Source: 20CM-2-65-7 sp963830455 (GTDB taxonomy: Bacteria; Gemmatimonadota; Gemmatimonadetes; Gemmatimonadales; GWC2-71-9). Taken from it: DNA of 64,000 nt. The notes beneath the pieces are model-generated. The model had not been told where the DNA came from and ran no database searches. It worked only from the letters and a program-made list of their open reading frames with translations. This document shows, one piece after another, positions 43,915 to 52,158 of this stretch. The stretch's first letter is position 1. Each line of letters opens with the position of its first letter. The stretch is taken from positions 124,001 through 188,000 of the forward strand of contig CAWHMT010000001.1 in assembly GCA_963830455.1 (NCBI GenBank), written 5' to 3'. The position numbers were made by a program, and so were the translations under genes.

Positions 43915-44774
43915 TCATCACCCTGCTCACGCAGTTCGGGACCGCGGAAGGACTCGGCTCGCTGGCGCGGCAGGTCGCGCTGCTCGCCGCCGGCGACCGT
44001 TCGACCGTATTGCTCCAGGGAGAGAGCGGCACCGGCAAGGGCTGGGTCGCGCGCGTGATTCACAATCTCTCGCCGCGCTCCGGCGGCCCGTTCGTGGAGG
44101 TCAACTGCAGCAGCTCATCACCGACATTTCTCGAGTCGGAGGTGTCAGGGCTGTTCGAGCGAGCCAATGGCGGCACCATTTTCCTGGACGAGATCGGTGA
44201 GGTATCGCTCGAGCTGCAGGAGAAGCTGGCTGCGGGTCTGGAGTCGGTGGACGTACGGCTGATCGCCGCGACCAACCGCAACTTGATTCGCGAGGTCGAA
44301 GCGGGCCGGTTCCGCGCCGATCTGTTCAACCGCCTCAACCGTCTGTCGCTGACGCTGCCGCCGGTGCGCGAGCGCGCGCGTGAAGATCGGCTCGACCTGA
44401 TAAAGCGCATCATGGCCGATCTCAGGACGCAGCTGCCCGGGTGTCCGACCGACTGCAGCCCCGATGTCGTGGACCGGTTGCTGTCGGCGACCTGGCCCGG
44501 AAACGTGCGCGAAATGCGCAACGTGCTCGAGCGCTCGATGATTGTCGCGCGCGGGCAGCCGGCGATCGGCGTCGAGCACCTGCCTAGCGATGTGCGACCG
44601 CGCGCGCCCGCGGAGCGCCGGTATCACGCGCAATCGCTGTCGGAAGTCGAACGCCAGCACATCGAGCGCACGCTGCGCCATCACGGCGGCAACCGCACCA
44701 GGGCGGCGCTGGCGCTGGGGATCTCGCGCGCCACCCTGATCAACAAGATCAAAGCCTACAGCCTGAACATTTAG
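43911..44774 (+). CDS. NtrC-family AAA+ regulator lacking the GAFTGA loop and receiver domain
   Basis: A 287-residue protein with an AAA+ domain of the enhancer-binding-protein type and a C-terminal Fis-type helix-turn-helix (about 245-287, NRTRAALALGISRATLINKIKAY). Walker A is GESGTGKG (37-44), Walker B is GTIFLDEIGE (88-97), sensor 1 is AATN, and the arginine finger lies in FRADLFNRLNRL. There is no N-terminal receiver. The L1 loop with GAFTGA, which contacts sigma-54, is missing: FLESEVSG (73-80) runs straight into LFERANGG. It therefore probably does not activate sigma-54 polymerase and may act like TyrR. It is coupled to the lipid kinase gene. Confidence 0.85.
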   Translation: MIITLLTQFGTAEGLGSLARQVALLAAGDRSTVLLQGESGTGKGWVARVIHNLSPRSGGPFVEVNCSSSSPTFLESEVSGLFERANGGTIFLDEIGEVSLELQEKLAAGLESVDVRLIAATNRNLIREVEAGRFRADLFNRLNRLSLTLPPVRERAREDRLDLIKRIMADLRTQLPGCPTDCSPDVVDRLLSATWPGNVREMRNVLERSMIVARGQPAIGVEHLPSDVRPRAPAERRYHAQSLSEVERQHIERTLRHHGGNRTRAALALGISRATLINKIKAYSLNI

Positions 44775-44798
44775 CGAGGCCGAGATAGATTAGAGCGC

Positions 44799-44984
44799 AT
44801 GGAAAAGCCCAAGCTGAAAGAACATGACGGCATGATCTGCCGGGCCTGCGGAAATGAAGAACGGGCTTCGGAGGGCTATCCCTGCGCGGATTGCGGGACG
44901 TTCATCTGTTTGATCTGCGACTTCCGCGGCGTCACACGCTGCAAGGCGTGCGAGCTGAAAGCCAAGGCGGCAGGGAAGGCCTAG
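44799..44984 (+). CDS. Small eight-cysteine zinc-binding protein
   Basis: A 61-residue protein with four CxxC pairs (C14/C17, C29/C32, C37/C40, C48/C51), enough to hold two zinc ions, probably in a cross-braced or tandem zinc-ribbon arrangement. I do not recognise a family. The lysine-rich tail (KACELKAKAAGKA) could bind nucleic acid or a partner. It is 24 bases after the AAA+ regulator, and its stop overlaps, over the palindrome CTAG, the stop of the convergent receiver gene. Confidence 0.75.
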   Translation: MEKPKLKEHDGMICRACGNEERASEGYPCADCGTFICLICDFRGVTRCKACELKAKAAGKA

Positions 44985-45595
44985 CCGCGCCGCCGCTTCA
45001 CCTCCGCCGCCAATTCCTCCACCGGAGCGCCAAGCTCCGCCGCGAGTTTGCCGAGCGCCGCCTCCGTCCCCGACCACTCACCGGCCGCCGCGAGCGCGTC
45101 CAGCGCGACCTGTTCGATCGCCGCGGAGCGTTCCTCGAGGTCGCGCGTGCGCACCGCCACCTCACGGGCCAACCACTGCTCCAGCTCGCGGCGGTCCACC
45201 TCCAGCTGCCGCTGGCGGAGGGCGTGCTGCAGTGACAGCTCCAGCTCCTCGAGATCCACCGGCTTGATGAGGTAGTCGTAAGCGCCGAGCTTGAGACAGT
45301 CGATCGCCGTGCGCGGCTCGTCGATGGCGGTCAGCATGATGATCGCCAGGTCGGGATCCCGCGCGAGCATCTGGGGCAGGAGTTCGACGCCGCTGGTCTC
45401 GGGCATTCGGATGTCGCACAGCATCGCCTGCGCGCGCTGCTCGGCCTGCCGCTCGAGCGCTTCGGCCGCGTTGGCCGCCGTTTGCACCTTGTAGCCGAGC
45501 CGCGTGAGAAAACGTGTAAGCGCTTGCCGAATGCCGTCTTCATCGTCGACGACGAGAACTGTGGTGCCCTGAGGAGTGGCAGTCATGTCCGTCAA
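44981..45595 (-). CDS. Response regulator receiver protein with coiled-coil tail
   Basis: A 204-residue protein: a receiver domain (about 10-125) with acidic pocket VVDDEDG, phosphoacceptor aspartate in MLCDIRMPETSG, conserved threonine in LTAID and lysine in YLIKPV. A long helical tail follows (QRQLEVDRRELEQWLAREVAVRTRDLEERSAAIEQ), typical of the link to an HD-GYP or kinase domain, but instead the protein ends after 80 residues in GAPVEELAAEVKRRRG. It therefore has no known output domain. Neither a sensor kinase nor the missing domain is in the neighbourhood. Confidence 0.85.
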   Translation of the reverse strand: MTDMTATPQGTTVLVVDDEDGIRQALTRFLTRLGYKVQTAANAAEALERQAEQRAQAMLCDIRMPETSGVELLPQMLARDPDLAIIMLTAIDEPRTAIDCLKLGAYDYLIKPVDLEELELSLQHALRQRQLEVDRRELEQWLAREVAVRTRDLEERSAAIEQVALDALAAAGEWSGTEAALGKLAAELGAPVEELAAEVKRRRG

Positions 45596-45622
45596 CGTTG
45601 TTGACGTTATCTTGGCGCGTCA

Positions 45623-46576
45623 ATGAGCACGTCACGCATGAATCTCGCCGCCGTCCCGGGCATCACGGTCGGGCACACGACGATCGAAGCGCATGGCACG
45701 GGATGCACAGTGGTGCTCGCGCCCGAGTCCGGGGGGGCCGGGGGGGGGCTGCGCGCGGCCGTGTGCGTGCGCGGTCGAGCAACCGGCACGCGCGAGCTCG
45801 ATGTGATGGACCCGCGCCATCTGGTCGAACGCATCGACGCGATTCTGTTCACCGGCGGGTCCGCGCTCGGATTGGGTGCCGCGGACGGGGTGATGCGCTG
45901 GTTACGCGAGCGCGGGCGGGGCTTGCCCGTCGGCGACAAGGGCACGATCCCCATCGTGCCCTCGGCGGTGATCTTCGATCTTGGTAATGCCGGGAAACCG
46001 CTCGGCTGGCCTAGCCCGGACGACGCCTACCGTGCGTGCGATCATGCGACCGCCGATTACGAGGACGGGCTTGTGGGCGTCGGCCGCGGCGCCACCTGCG
46101 GCAAGGCTGCCGGACTCGAGAAGATGATGCCGGCCGGCATCGGATCCTGGGCGGGGCGGGCCGATGACCTCATTGTCTCCGCGCTCGTGGTGGTCAATGC
46201 GGTGGGCGATGTCCGGAACGCGCGCGGCGAGCTGATCGCGGCGGGACGCGGTCCCGACGGCAAGTTCGTCGACAGCCTCGCGTATCTCGCGCAGGGCGGT
46301 GCGCCGCTGGGCGATCCCGAGCGGCTGAACCGCAATACCACGCTCGCCGTGGTGGCGACCAATGCCAACATCGATCGCGTACAGTTGCAGGCGCTGGCGT
46401 ACTCGGCCAGCGATGCGATCGCGCGCCGCATCACGCCGTACGGGACGCTGTTCGACGGCGACGTGATCTTCGCGGTCAGCACGGGAGCCGTGAATCCAAA
46501 ATCGCCGATGCAGGTCGAGGCGCTCGCCGCGCTCGTCGTGCCCGAAGCCGTGGAGCGCGCGGTCCGCCATGGATAA
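45623..46576 (+). CDS. P1/DmpA family aminopeptidase (S58)
   Basis: A 317-residue self-processing aminopeptidase of the DmpA type. It begins LAAVPGITVGHTTIEAHGTGCTVVLAPESGGAGGG and contains DILFTGGSALGLGAADGV-like FTGGSALGLGAADG and the cleavage/nucleophile region NRNTTLAVVATN, where the new N-terminal residue is threonine rather than the serine of DmpA. A 9-G run (45740-45748) encodes part of the glycine stretch near the start. Its stop overlaps the NlpC/P60 gene by 8 bases, so a joint role in degrading cell-wall peptides is plausible. Confidence 0.9.
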   Translation: MSTSRMNLAAVPGITVGHTTIEAHGTGCTVVLAPESGGAGGGLRAAVCVRGRATGTRELDVMDPRHLVERIDAILFTGGSALGLGAADGVMRWLRERGRGLPVGDKGTIPIVPSAVIFDLGNAGKPLGWPSPDDAYRACDHATADYEDGLVGVGRGATCGKAAGLEKMMPAGIGSWAGRADDLIVSALVVVNAVGDVRNARGELIAAGRGPDGKFVDSLAYLAQGGAPLGDPERLNRNTTLAVVATNANIDRVQLQALAYSASDAIARRITPYGTLFDGDVIFAVSTGAVNPKSPMQVEALAALVVPEAVERAVRHG

Positions 46577-47555
46577 CGTCGAACGCGCCCTCGACGACAT
46601 TCGCCGCAAGTGGGTCCCGGACAGCCGGCTCGGCGTATTCGAGGTGTCCTTGCTGCCGAAAGGCGTCGCTGGGCTGACCTCGAGCCGGGACGCGCGCGAC
46701 GCGCTGCGCCGGCTCGCGGGGGATGAAGGACTCGTCGACCAGGTGATGCTGCTGCCGAACGAGAGTGTCGTCGATGCGGCGGCGGTCGTTACGGCCGCCA
46801 TCGCGCCGCTGCAGCGCGAGCCGCAGCTCACGGCCGCGCGGGTGAGCGAGGTGCTGCACGGCGAGACGCTCGACGTCCTGGAGCGGCGCGATGAGTGGCT
46901 GCGCGTCACGGCGCCCGACGGCTATGTCGCGTGGCTGGCCGCGGGATACGTCGCGACGGGCCCGACCCACTGGGCCGAGGACTGGCGCGAGCGCGCGACG
47001 GCACGCGCGCTCAGCGCCGATATCGTCACCGCCGCCGGCCGCCGCCGCCTGCCAACCGGCGGGCGCGTCGTCCTGAAGCGCGGCGTCGTCGAGCTCGCCG
47101 ATGGCCAGCGCGGCGCGGTGGCCGCCGGCAGTGTGCGCCGCGAGCAGGAGCTGCGTGTGGAAGCGCGCCATCTGGCGCTGCCCGAGCTCGCGCAGAAGTG
47201 GTTCGGCGGCGCGCCGTACCTCTGGGGTGGGCGCACGGAATGGGGCATCGATTGCTCGGGCCTGGTCCAGGCCGTGTACGGCGCCCGCGGCGTTCAGTTG
47301 CCGCGCGACAGCGACCAGCAGTTTACGCAGGGGCGCGAAGTCCCGATGCAGAGCGACGGCGCCGGGTATGAGGCGGGCGACCTGCTGTTCTTTGCGGAAC
47401 GAGGTCGTGTCTCACACGTTGCGCTGTGGGCGGGCGCGGGCTGGATCGTGCACTCCGCACTCTCGCGCGGCGGCGTGGGTGGGGATCATCTCTTCGGGGA
47501 TGAGCCGCGGATGGTTCGGTTGCGACAAAGTCTGGTTGGGGTGCGGCGATTGTAG
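46569..47555 (+). CDS. NlpC/P60 cell-wall endopeptidase with SH3-type domains
   Basis: A 328-residue cysteine peptidase of the C40 family, resembling YkfC-type gamma-D-glutamyl-diaminoacid endopeptidases that open murein peptides. Two SH3-like modules (about 70-130 and 135-190, LHGETLDVLERRDEWLRVTAPDGYVAWLAAGYV) precede the catalytic domain with GIDCSGLVQAVYG (Cys near 228), RVSHVALW and WIVHSAL. No clear signal peptide is seen, so it probably acts in the cytoplasm on recycled muropeptides. It overlaps the S58 peptidase by 8 bases, and a 7-mer hairpin starts at its stop. Confidence 0.9.
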   Translation: MDNVERALDDIRRKWVPDSRLGVFEVSLLPKGVAGLTSSRDARDALRRLAGDEGLVDQVMLLPNESVVDAAAVVTAAIAPLQREPQLTAARVSEVLHGETLDVLERRDEWLRVTAPDGYVAWLAAGYVATGPTHWAEDWRERATARALSADIVTAAGRRRLPTGGRVVLKRGVVELADGQRGAVAAGSVRREQELRVEARHLALPELAQKWFGGAPYLWGGRTEWGIDCSGLVQAVYGARGVQLPRDSDQQFTQGREVPMQSDGAGYEAGDLLFFAERGRVSHVALWAGAGWIVHSALSRGGVGGDHLFGDEPRMVRLRQSLVGVRRL

Positions 47556-47634
47556 GCTATCGGCTACCGGCTATCAGCTATCGGGTTGAAATGCAACGTG
47601 GTTACCTGATAGCCGATAGCCAATAGCCGATAGC
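47554..47634. repeat. GATAGCC-type inverted tandem repeat, intergenic
   Basis: The left arm (47554-47584) holds four 7-mers of the type GGCTATC/GGCTACC/AGCTATC. The right arm (47606-47634) holds four of the reverse-complement type GATAGCC/AATAGCC. The spacer is about 21 bases. The element fills the space between the NlpC/P60 stop and the HAD start, and is followed by ATTATTTTCT, so it may end transcription. Confidence 0.8.
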
Positions 47635-47649
47635 ATTATTTTCTCTCCC

Positions 47650-48351
47650 ATGCGTCTCATCCTTTTCGACATCGACGGAACCCTCCTGTGGACCGATGGG
47701 GCGGGAAGGCGGGCCATCCATCGCGCCTTGGTGGACGAGATGGGCACCGCCGGGCCGATCGACGGGTACCGCTTCGACGGGAAGACCGATCCCCAGATCG
47801 TGCGCGAGCTGATGGAGTTGGCAGGGCATCCGGAGTCCAGCTCGGAAGACCGCATCACGGCCGTGTGTGCGCGGTACGTCGAGCTGCTGACGGCGGAGCT
47901 CGCCAAGCCCACGCAGGCGACACGGATTTATCCGGGGATCCAGGACCTGTTGGCGGCGCTGGAGCCGTACGAAACCGACGAACGCGCCCTCGTGGGATTG
48001 CTCACCGGCAACGTGCAGCACGGCGCGGCGCTGAAGCTCCGCTCCGCCGGTCTCGATCCCGCGCGGTTCGCGGTCGGCGCGTTCGGGTCGGACTCCCACC
48101 ACCGTCCCGATCTTCCGGCAATCGCCGCCGGGCGCGCCGAGCAGCGCACCGGTCGCCGCTTCGCCGGGGACGACATCGTGATCGTCGGGGACACGCCCGA
48201 CGACGTCGCCTGCGCGCGGCCCATCGGCGCGCGCACCGTGGGCGTGGGGACCGGGTTCTACAGCGCCGCGGCACTCACGGACGCGGGCGCGACCCACGCC
48301 TTCGACACCCTCGGCGACACCACCGCCGTGATCCGGGCGCTGTTCGCGTGA
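47650..48351 (+). CDS. HAD-superfamily phosphatase
   Basis: A 233-residue HAD hydrolase: motif I LILFDIDGTLLWTDGAG with DxD intact, motif II GLLTGNVQ, motif III region GSDSHHRPDLPAIAA, motif IV IVIVGDTPDDVACARPIGA. The four-helix cap after motif I fits a phosphoglycolate-phosphatase-like enzyme; its real substrate is unknown. It begins after the 7-mer hairpin and its stop overlaps the CYTH gene (GTGA), so it heads a six-gene plus-strand unit ending in the iron permease. Confidence 0.87.
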   Translation: MRLILFDIDGTLLWTDGAGRRAIHRALVDEMGTAGPIDGYRFDGKTDPQIVRELMELAGHPESSSEDRITAVCARYVELLTAELAKPTQATRIYPGIQDLLAALEPYETDERALVGLLTGNVQHGAALKLRSAGLDPARFAVGAFGSDSHHRPDLPAIAAGRAEQRTGRRFAGDDIVIVGDTPDDVACARPIGARTVGVGTGFYSAAALTDAGATHAFDTLGDTTAVIRALFA

Positions 48352-48917
48352 CCGTCGTCCGCGAGGAGCTCGAGCTGAAGGCCCGGGTCGAAGATCCCGA
48401 GCAGCTCCGGCAGGCGCTCCTCGCTGCCGGCGCCGAGCTGGTATACCGCGGTGCCATGATGGACCGGCGCTTCGATCGGCGCGGGCGCCTCGAACGGCGC
48501 GATGAAGTCGTGCGCCTGCGCGTGTATCACCCGTCCGACAAATCCCGCGAGTGGGGTGTGCTCGGCTGGAAAGGACCGGTCCATCAGAAGGGCGGGTATC
48601 GCGCGCGCGAGGAGTGGGAATCGCGCGTGGACGATCCCAAAGCCGTCCTCGTCGTGCTGCGCCGTCTCGGCTACAAGATCGTGGTGCGCATCGACCGCGC
48701 GATCGAGCAATACCGGTTCGGCGAGGCGACGCTGCGGATGGAATGGTACCTGGCGATGGACGTGCTGCTCGAGGTGGAAGGACCACCGGACGATATCGAG
48801 CGCGCGATCGTGGCGACCGGCCTGCCGCGCGCTGCGTTTCTGCCCGAGTCGCTCCCGTACTTCACCGAGGCGTACGAGCGCCGTACCGGCCGCGTCGCGC
48901 GTGTGAGCCGCCGATGA
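48348..48917 (+). CDS. CYTH-domain protein (class IV adenylate cyclase-like)
   Basis: A 189-residue CYTH-fold protein. The ExExK signature is ELELK near the N-terminus, followed by alternating basic and acidic strands (RFDRRGRLERRDEVVRLRVY; LGWKGPVHQKGGYRAREEWE; RIDRAIEQYRFGEATLRMEWYLAMDVLLEVEG). Such proteins bind triphosphates and act as thiamine triphosphatases, inorganic triphosphatases or class IV adenylate cyclases; the pattern here is closest to the CyaB-like group. The GTG at 48348 overlaps the HAD stop, and the stop overlaps the next gene (ATGA). Confidence 0.85.
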   Translation: MTVVREELELKARVEDPEQLRQALLAAGAELVYRGAMMDRRFDRRGRLERRDEVVRLRVYHPSDKSREWGVLGWKGPVHQKGGYRAREEWESRVDDPKAVLVVLRRLGYKIVVRIDRAIEQYRFGEATLRMEWYLAMDVLLEVEGPPDDIERAIVATGLPRAAFLPESLPYFTEAYERRTGRVARVSRR

Positions 48918-49660
48918 AGCTCCTGATGCCGTTGCGCGTGCCCGAGCTCGCCCCGTCGCTGGGCCGCATCATCGTGCCGCGACGCCAGCAGGCTCCCTGG
49001 GTGCCGCTCGATGACGTCCGCGAAGAGCTGGCCACGCGGGTCCTGGAGCTGGGCGGCGAGGGGCGCGTGGCGGCGGCGCGCGAGGGGGAGGGGGAGGGGG
49101 ACGGCGTTGATCGCGCGCGCGTGCTCGAAACGACTGGCCGGCGGGCGTGGGCCGCCGCCTGGGACCATGCGGTCCGTCGCGCCGCGACGCGCGTGGCCGC
49201 CGCGCTCGACGCCGAGCTGACGCGCACGGCTCTCCGCGCGCGGTGGCCGCGGCGGCGCCTGCGCCGGTTGCCGCTCACCAGCGCTGAAAAACGCGCGATC
49301 GCGGCGCGGCTCGGGACCGGCGGCGGCACATTCGTCGCCGCGCTCGACGAGCTGGAAGCGGCGGCCGCGCGCGCCGCGGATGCGTCGGTCCTGGACAAAG
49401 ACGCGCACGCGGGCTGGCAGGACGCGCTGCGCACGGTCGCGCGCCGGCTCGAAGCGGCGTGGCTCGCGCTCGAAGATGAAGTCGAAGAGGAGCGCGTGCG
49501 CTGGCAACCGGAAATCGCAACGCTCGCGGCGTGGCGACCGAAGCTCTGGCCCGTTGTCATCGCGTGGCTGCCGCTCGCGGTGCTGCTCTTGTGGCTTGGC
49601 CTCGTCATCGGCGGGTATGTGCCGGCCCCTGCATGGCTCGCGGCGCGACTGGGCTTCTAG
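48914..49660 (+). CDS. Hypothetical protein with C-terminal membrane anchor
   Basis: I do not recognise this family. The 248-residue product is rich in arginine, alanine and glutamate and mostly helical; it has a basic RWPRRRLRRLPL segment near the middle and a single hydrophobic segment near the end (WPVVIAWLPLAVLLLWLGLVIGGYV), followed by a short tail. This fits a tail-anchored membrane protein with a cytoplasmic helical body. A low-complexity run GEGEGDG lies near residue 58. It is coupled to the CYTH gene by ATGA and overlaps the following secreted-domain gene by 28 bases. Confidence 0.7.
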   Translation: MKLLMPLRVPELAPSLGRIIVPRRQQAPWVPLDDVREELATRVLELGGEGRVAAAREGEGEGDGVDRARVLETTGRRAWAAAWDHAVRRAATRVAAALDAELTRTALRARWPRRRLRRLPLTSAEKRAIAARLGTGGGTFVAALDELEAAAARAADASVLDKDAHAGWQDALRTVARRLEAAWLALEDEVEEERVRWQPEIATLAAWRPKLWPVVIAWLPLAVLLLWLGLVIGGYVPAPAWLAARLGF

Positions 49661-49971
49661 CCCTCCTGCTCTGCGCCGCGGGATCCACGCGCGCGCAATC
49701 GCGTATCGAGTTCTCCGAGAACCCGGTACGCAGCGACCAGGTCGTGATTGCGTGGCCGGCACCGACGGGCGACTCACACCTCGAGATTTACGCGTTCACC
49801 GGCGAGCGAATCTTCACGGCAACAGTCGCCGCGCCGAGCAACGAGTATGTTTGGGACCTCACACTCGGGGGAACGAGGCGCGTGGTGAATGGTGCGTACA
49901 TCGTCGTCGTCGTAGATGTCGCGGGGCAGACCTATCGGCGCCGCCTGTTCATTGATCGACCACCCCAATGA
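49633..49971 (+). CDS. Small secreted protein with a FlgD/T9SS-like beta domain
   Basis: A 112-residue exported protein. The signal is ATGLLALLLCAAGSTRAQ, and the mature part is one small beta domain: FSENPVRSDQVVIAWP, LEIYAFTGERIFTATV, YVWDLTLGGTRRVVNGAYIVVVV, YRRRLFI. The spacing matches the C-terminal NPv..f.i..YdltG......WdG.n..G..v.sGvY pattern of FlgD-like and type IX secretion sorting domains. Usually that domain is attached to a large cargo protein; here it is all there is. The ATG lies 28 bases inside the upstream gene, and the stop overlaps acpS (ATGA). Confidence 0.7.
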   Translation: MARGATGLLALLLCAAGSTRAQSRIEFSENPVRSDQVVIAWPAPTGDSHLEIYAFTGERIFTATVAAPSNEYVWDLTLGGTRRVVNGAYIVVVVDVAGQTYRRRLFIDRPPQ

Positions 49972-50354
49972 GCGCGGTGGGCGTCGGGGTCGATCTCGTG
50001 GAGGTCTCGCGTGCTCGCGCGATGCTCGCCGACAAGGGGGCGCATGTGTTCGACCGGCTGTTGACGCCTGCCGAAGCCGAGTACTGCCGCTCCCGACCGG
50101 ATCCCGCCGAGCACGTCGCCGTCCGGTTGGCGGCGAAGGAAGCCGTGTACAAGGCGCTCCAGGGCAGTGACGCGGCCCGGGGGATCGGGTGGCGGGACAT
50201 CGAGGTGACGCGCGCCGAAGACGGCCGCCCCGACGTGTCGCTCACGGGTCTGGCAGCCAGCCGCGCAACGGAGTTGAAGGTCCGGCGCGTGCTGCTCTCG
50301 CTCTCGCATACGCACGAGGCTGCTGTTGCAATTGCAGTCCTATCAACAGATTGA
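49968..50354 (+). CDS. acpS: Holo-[acyl-carrier-protein] synthase
   Basis: AcpS attaches the 4'-phosphopantetheine arm of CoA to acyl carrier protein, needed for fatty-acid synthesis. The 128-residue protein has the GVGVDLVEVSRAR metal-binding start (Asp9) and AVRLAAKEAVYKAL (metal and CoA site) with SLSHTHEAAVAIAVL at the end. It is complete, and its start overlaps the secreted-domain gene by four bases. An unlinked housekeeping gene in an operon of unknown proteins. Confidence 0.93.
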   Translation: MSAVGVGVDLVEVSRARAMLADKGAHVFDRLLTPAEAEYCRSRPDPAEHVAVRLAAKEAVYKALQGSDAARGIGWRDIEVTRAEDGRPDVSLTGLAASRATELKVRRVLLSLSHTHEAAVAIAVLSTD

Positions 50355-50385
50355 ATTCCCGACAAAATCACTCTAGTATGGTCCC

Positions 50386-52158
50386 GTGCGGTTGGTGAAC
50401 CCTCTCCTCATACTCACCGCCTGCCTTGCGCAGCCACTCGCAGGGCAGGCGACTGATTCTTTGGCCTCGGCACGGCGGGTGGTTGCCGCCGCCTCCCTGG
50501 CGGCCAAGGAGTACGCCCTCGGCGTCACGCCCGCGGGCGGCCAGATCGTCCTGCCCGAGGAAGTCGACGAAGCCAGGCTGTTCATTCAGCAGGCGCAGTT
50601 CGACGTGCCGGCCCTCCCGAGCGCGGCGCGCGCAGCCGCGGGAGCGGGGCTGGCACGACTGAGCGGGATGCTGGAGCGGCTGGCCCCGCCGGACTCTGTT
50701 CGCCTGGTTGCCGACACGCTCATCGCCCGGATTACCGAAGCAGCCGGCGGGCCGAAGGTGATCGAGCAGCTGCCCTCGCGCCCACCATCGCTCGAGCGCG
50801 GCGCCGTCGTGTTCCGCGAGCGCTGCGCCGAATGTCACGGAGAGAGCGGGCGGGGCGACGGACCAAAAGCGAAGCAGCTGGAGGGGCCGCCGCCCGCGAA
50901 CCTGACCGATGCCGAAATCATGGGCGGCACAACGCTGCTCGAGATCTTTCGACGGATCGCCATCGGTGTGCCCGGGACTGCGATGCCCGAGTTCGCGGAG
51001 GACCTGAGCGCCGAAGATCGTTGGGCAGTGGCGGCCTACGTGGGCGCGATGCAGTACGGGGGATCTGCGACGGCCGCGACGTTCGCGGCGGTTCGCCGCC
51101 AGGTGGATTCGGCACTCGCGGGGCGGTCCGACAAGATCGCCTTCGACGCGTATCTCACGTTCGAACAGGTCGAAACCGAGGTTCGGGCCAAGAACGCCGG
51201 ACTCGCGAGCGACCTGGAGACCACGTTCGGCTGGCTGCGCACCCGCGCGGCGCGCGCCGACGACGCCGAGCGCCGCGCGATTCGCGAGCGGCTGCTTGCC
51301 GGTTTGGAGCGCGCCGAGCGCGTCGTGGCAGACCGGCCGTCCCCGATGAGTCTGTTCGTCGCGTCGTTCTTCCTGCTGCTGCGCGAAGGCTTCGAGGCGA
51401 TTCTCATCGTCGCGGCGCTGATGACGTTTCTGGCGAAGGCAGGCGTGTCCGAGCGGCGGCGCGACGTAGCCCGCGGCGCCTGGCTCGCGCTGGGCGCGAG
51501 TGTGCTCACATGGATCCTGTTCGAGCTGCTGTTCCAGATCACGCCGGGTCAACGGGAGGCGATCGAAGGCTTCACGATGGTGCTGGCGGCGGCCGTGCTC
51601 TTTTACGTCAGCTACTGGCTGCTCTCCAAGATCGAAGCCGCAAAGTGGACGGCGTTCGTGCGCGGTAAAATGCAGAGCGCCCTGTCATCGGGCTCGGGGA
51701 TGGCACTGACCGCGGTCGCGTTCCTCGCCGTGTATCGCGAAGGATTCGAGACGATCCTCTTCTACAAGGCGCTGGTCATGTCGGCGGGCGCGAGCAGCGT
51801 CCCGGTCATCGGCGGCATCGCGGCAGGCGCGGTGGGACTGGTCGGGGTGTACGTCCTGATCAATCAGCTGGGACTGCGGGTCGCGATGAAGCCGTTCTTC
51901 GCGGTGACCGGTGTGATGCTGTACTACATGGCGTTCGTGTTCGCGGGGAAGGGCGTCGCGGAGCTGCAGGGCGCGGGACTCGTCCCGCTCACGGTGATCG
52001 AGAGTGCGCCGCGCCTGCCGATGCTTGGCATCTATCCAACGGTGGAGTCGCTGGCGGTCCAGGGGGTGCTGCTGGTGCTCGCGCTGGTGGCCGCGGTCTG
52101 GGCCCTGTGGCCGAGGACCTCACGCGGTCCCTCGGAGGGCGACCTCCTTCGGTCGTAA
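50386..52158 (+). CDS. Cytochrome c-FTR1 family iron permease fusion
   Basis: A 590-residue fusion. After a signal-like start, residues 20-135 form an unknown helical domain; then a single c-type haem site CAECH (147-151) with a distal methionine probably in GTAMPEFAEDLS gives a cytochrome c domain. From about 320 the FTR1/EfeU ferrous-iron permease follows with two REGFE motifs (LREGFEAILI and YREGFETILF) and about seven hydrophobic helices. The cytochrome part probably oxidises or shuttles electrons to iron at the outer face before import. The GTG start follows acpS by 31 bases. The end overlaps the convergent lgt gene by 39 bases. Confidence 0.87.
   Translation: MRLVNPLLILTACLAQPLAGQATDSLASARRVVAAASLAAKEYALGVTPAGGQIVLPEEVDEARLFIQQAQFDVPALPSAARAAAGAGLARLSGMLERLAPPDSVRLVADTLIARITEAAGGPKVIEQLPSRPPSLERGAVVFRERCAECHGESGRGDGPKAKQLEGPPPANLTDAEIMGGTTLLEIFRRIAIGVPGTAMPEFAEDLSAEDRWAVAAYVGAMQYGGSATAATFAAVRRQVDSALAGRSDKIAFDAYLTFEQVETEVRAKNAGLASDLETTFGWLRTRAARADDAERRAIRERLLAGLERAERVVADRPSPMSLFVASFFLLLREGFEAILIVAALMTFLAKAGVSERRRDVARGAWLALGASVLTWILFELLFQITPGQREAIEGFTMVLAAAVLFYVSYWLLSKIEAAKWTAFVRGKMQSALSSGSGMALTAVAFLAVYREGFETILFYKALVMSAGASSVPVIGGIAAGAVGLVGVYVLINQLGLRVAMKPFFAVTGVMLYYMAFVFAGKGVAELQGAGLVPLTVIESAPRLPMLGIYPTVESLAVQGVLLVLALVAAVWALWPRTSRGPSEGDLLRS

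Noticed and set aside
47554..47634. CRISPR array
   Set aside because: The repeated unit is only 7 bases, without spacers, and arms are inverted; no cas genes.
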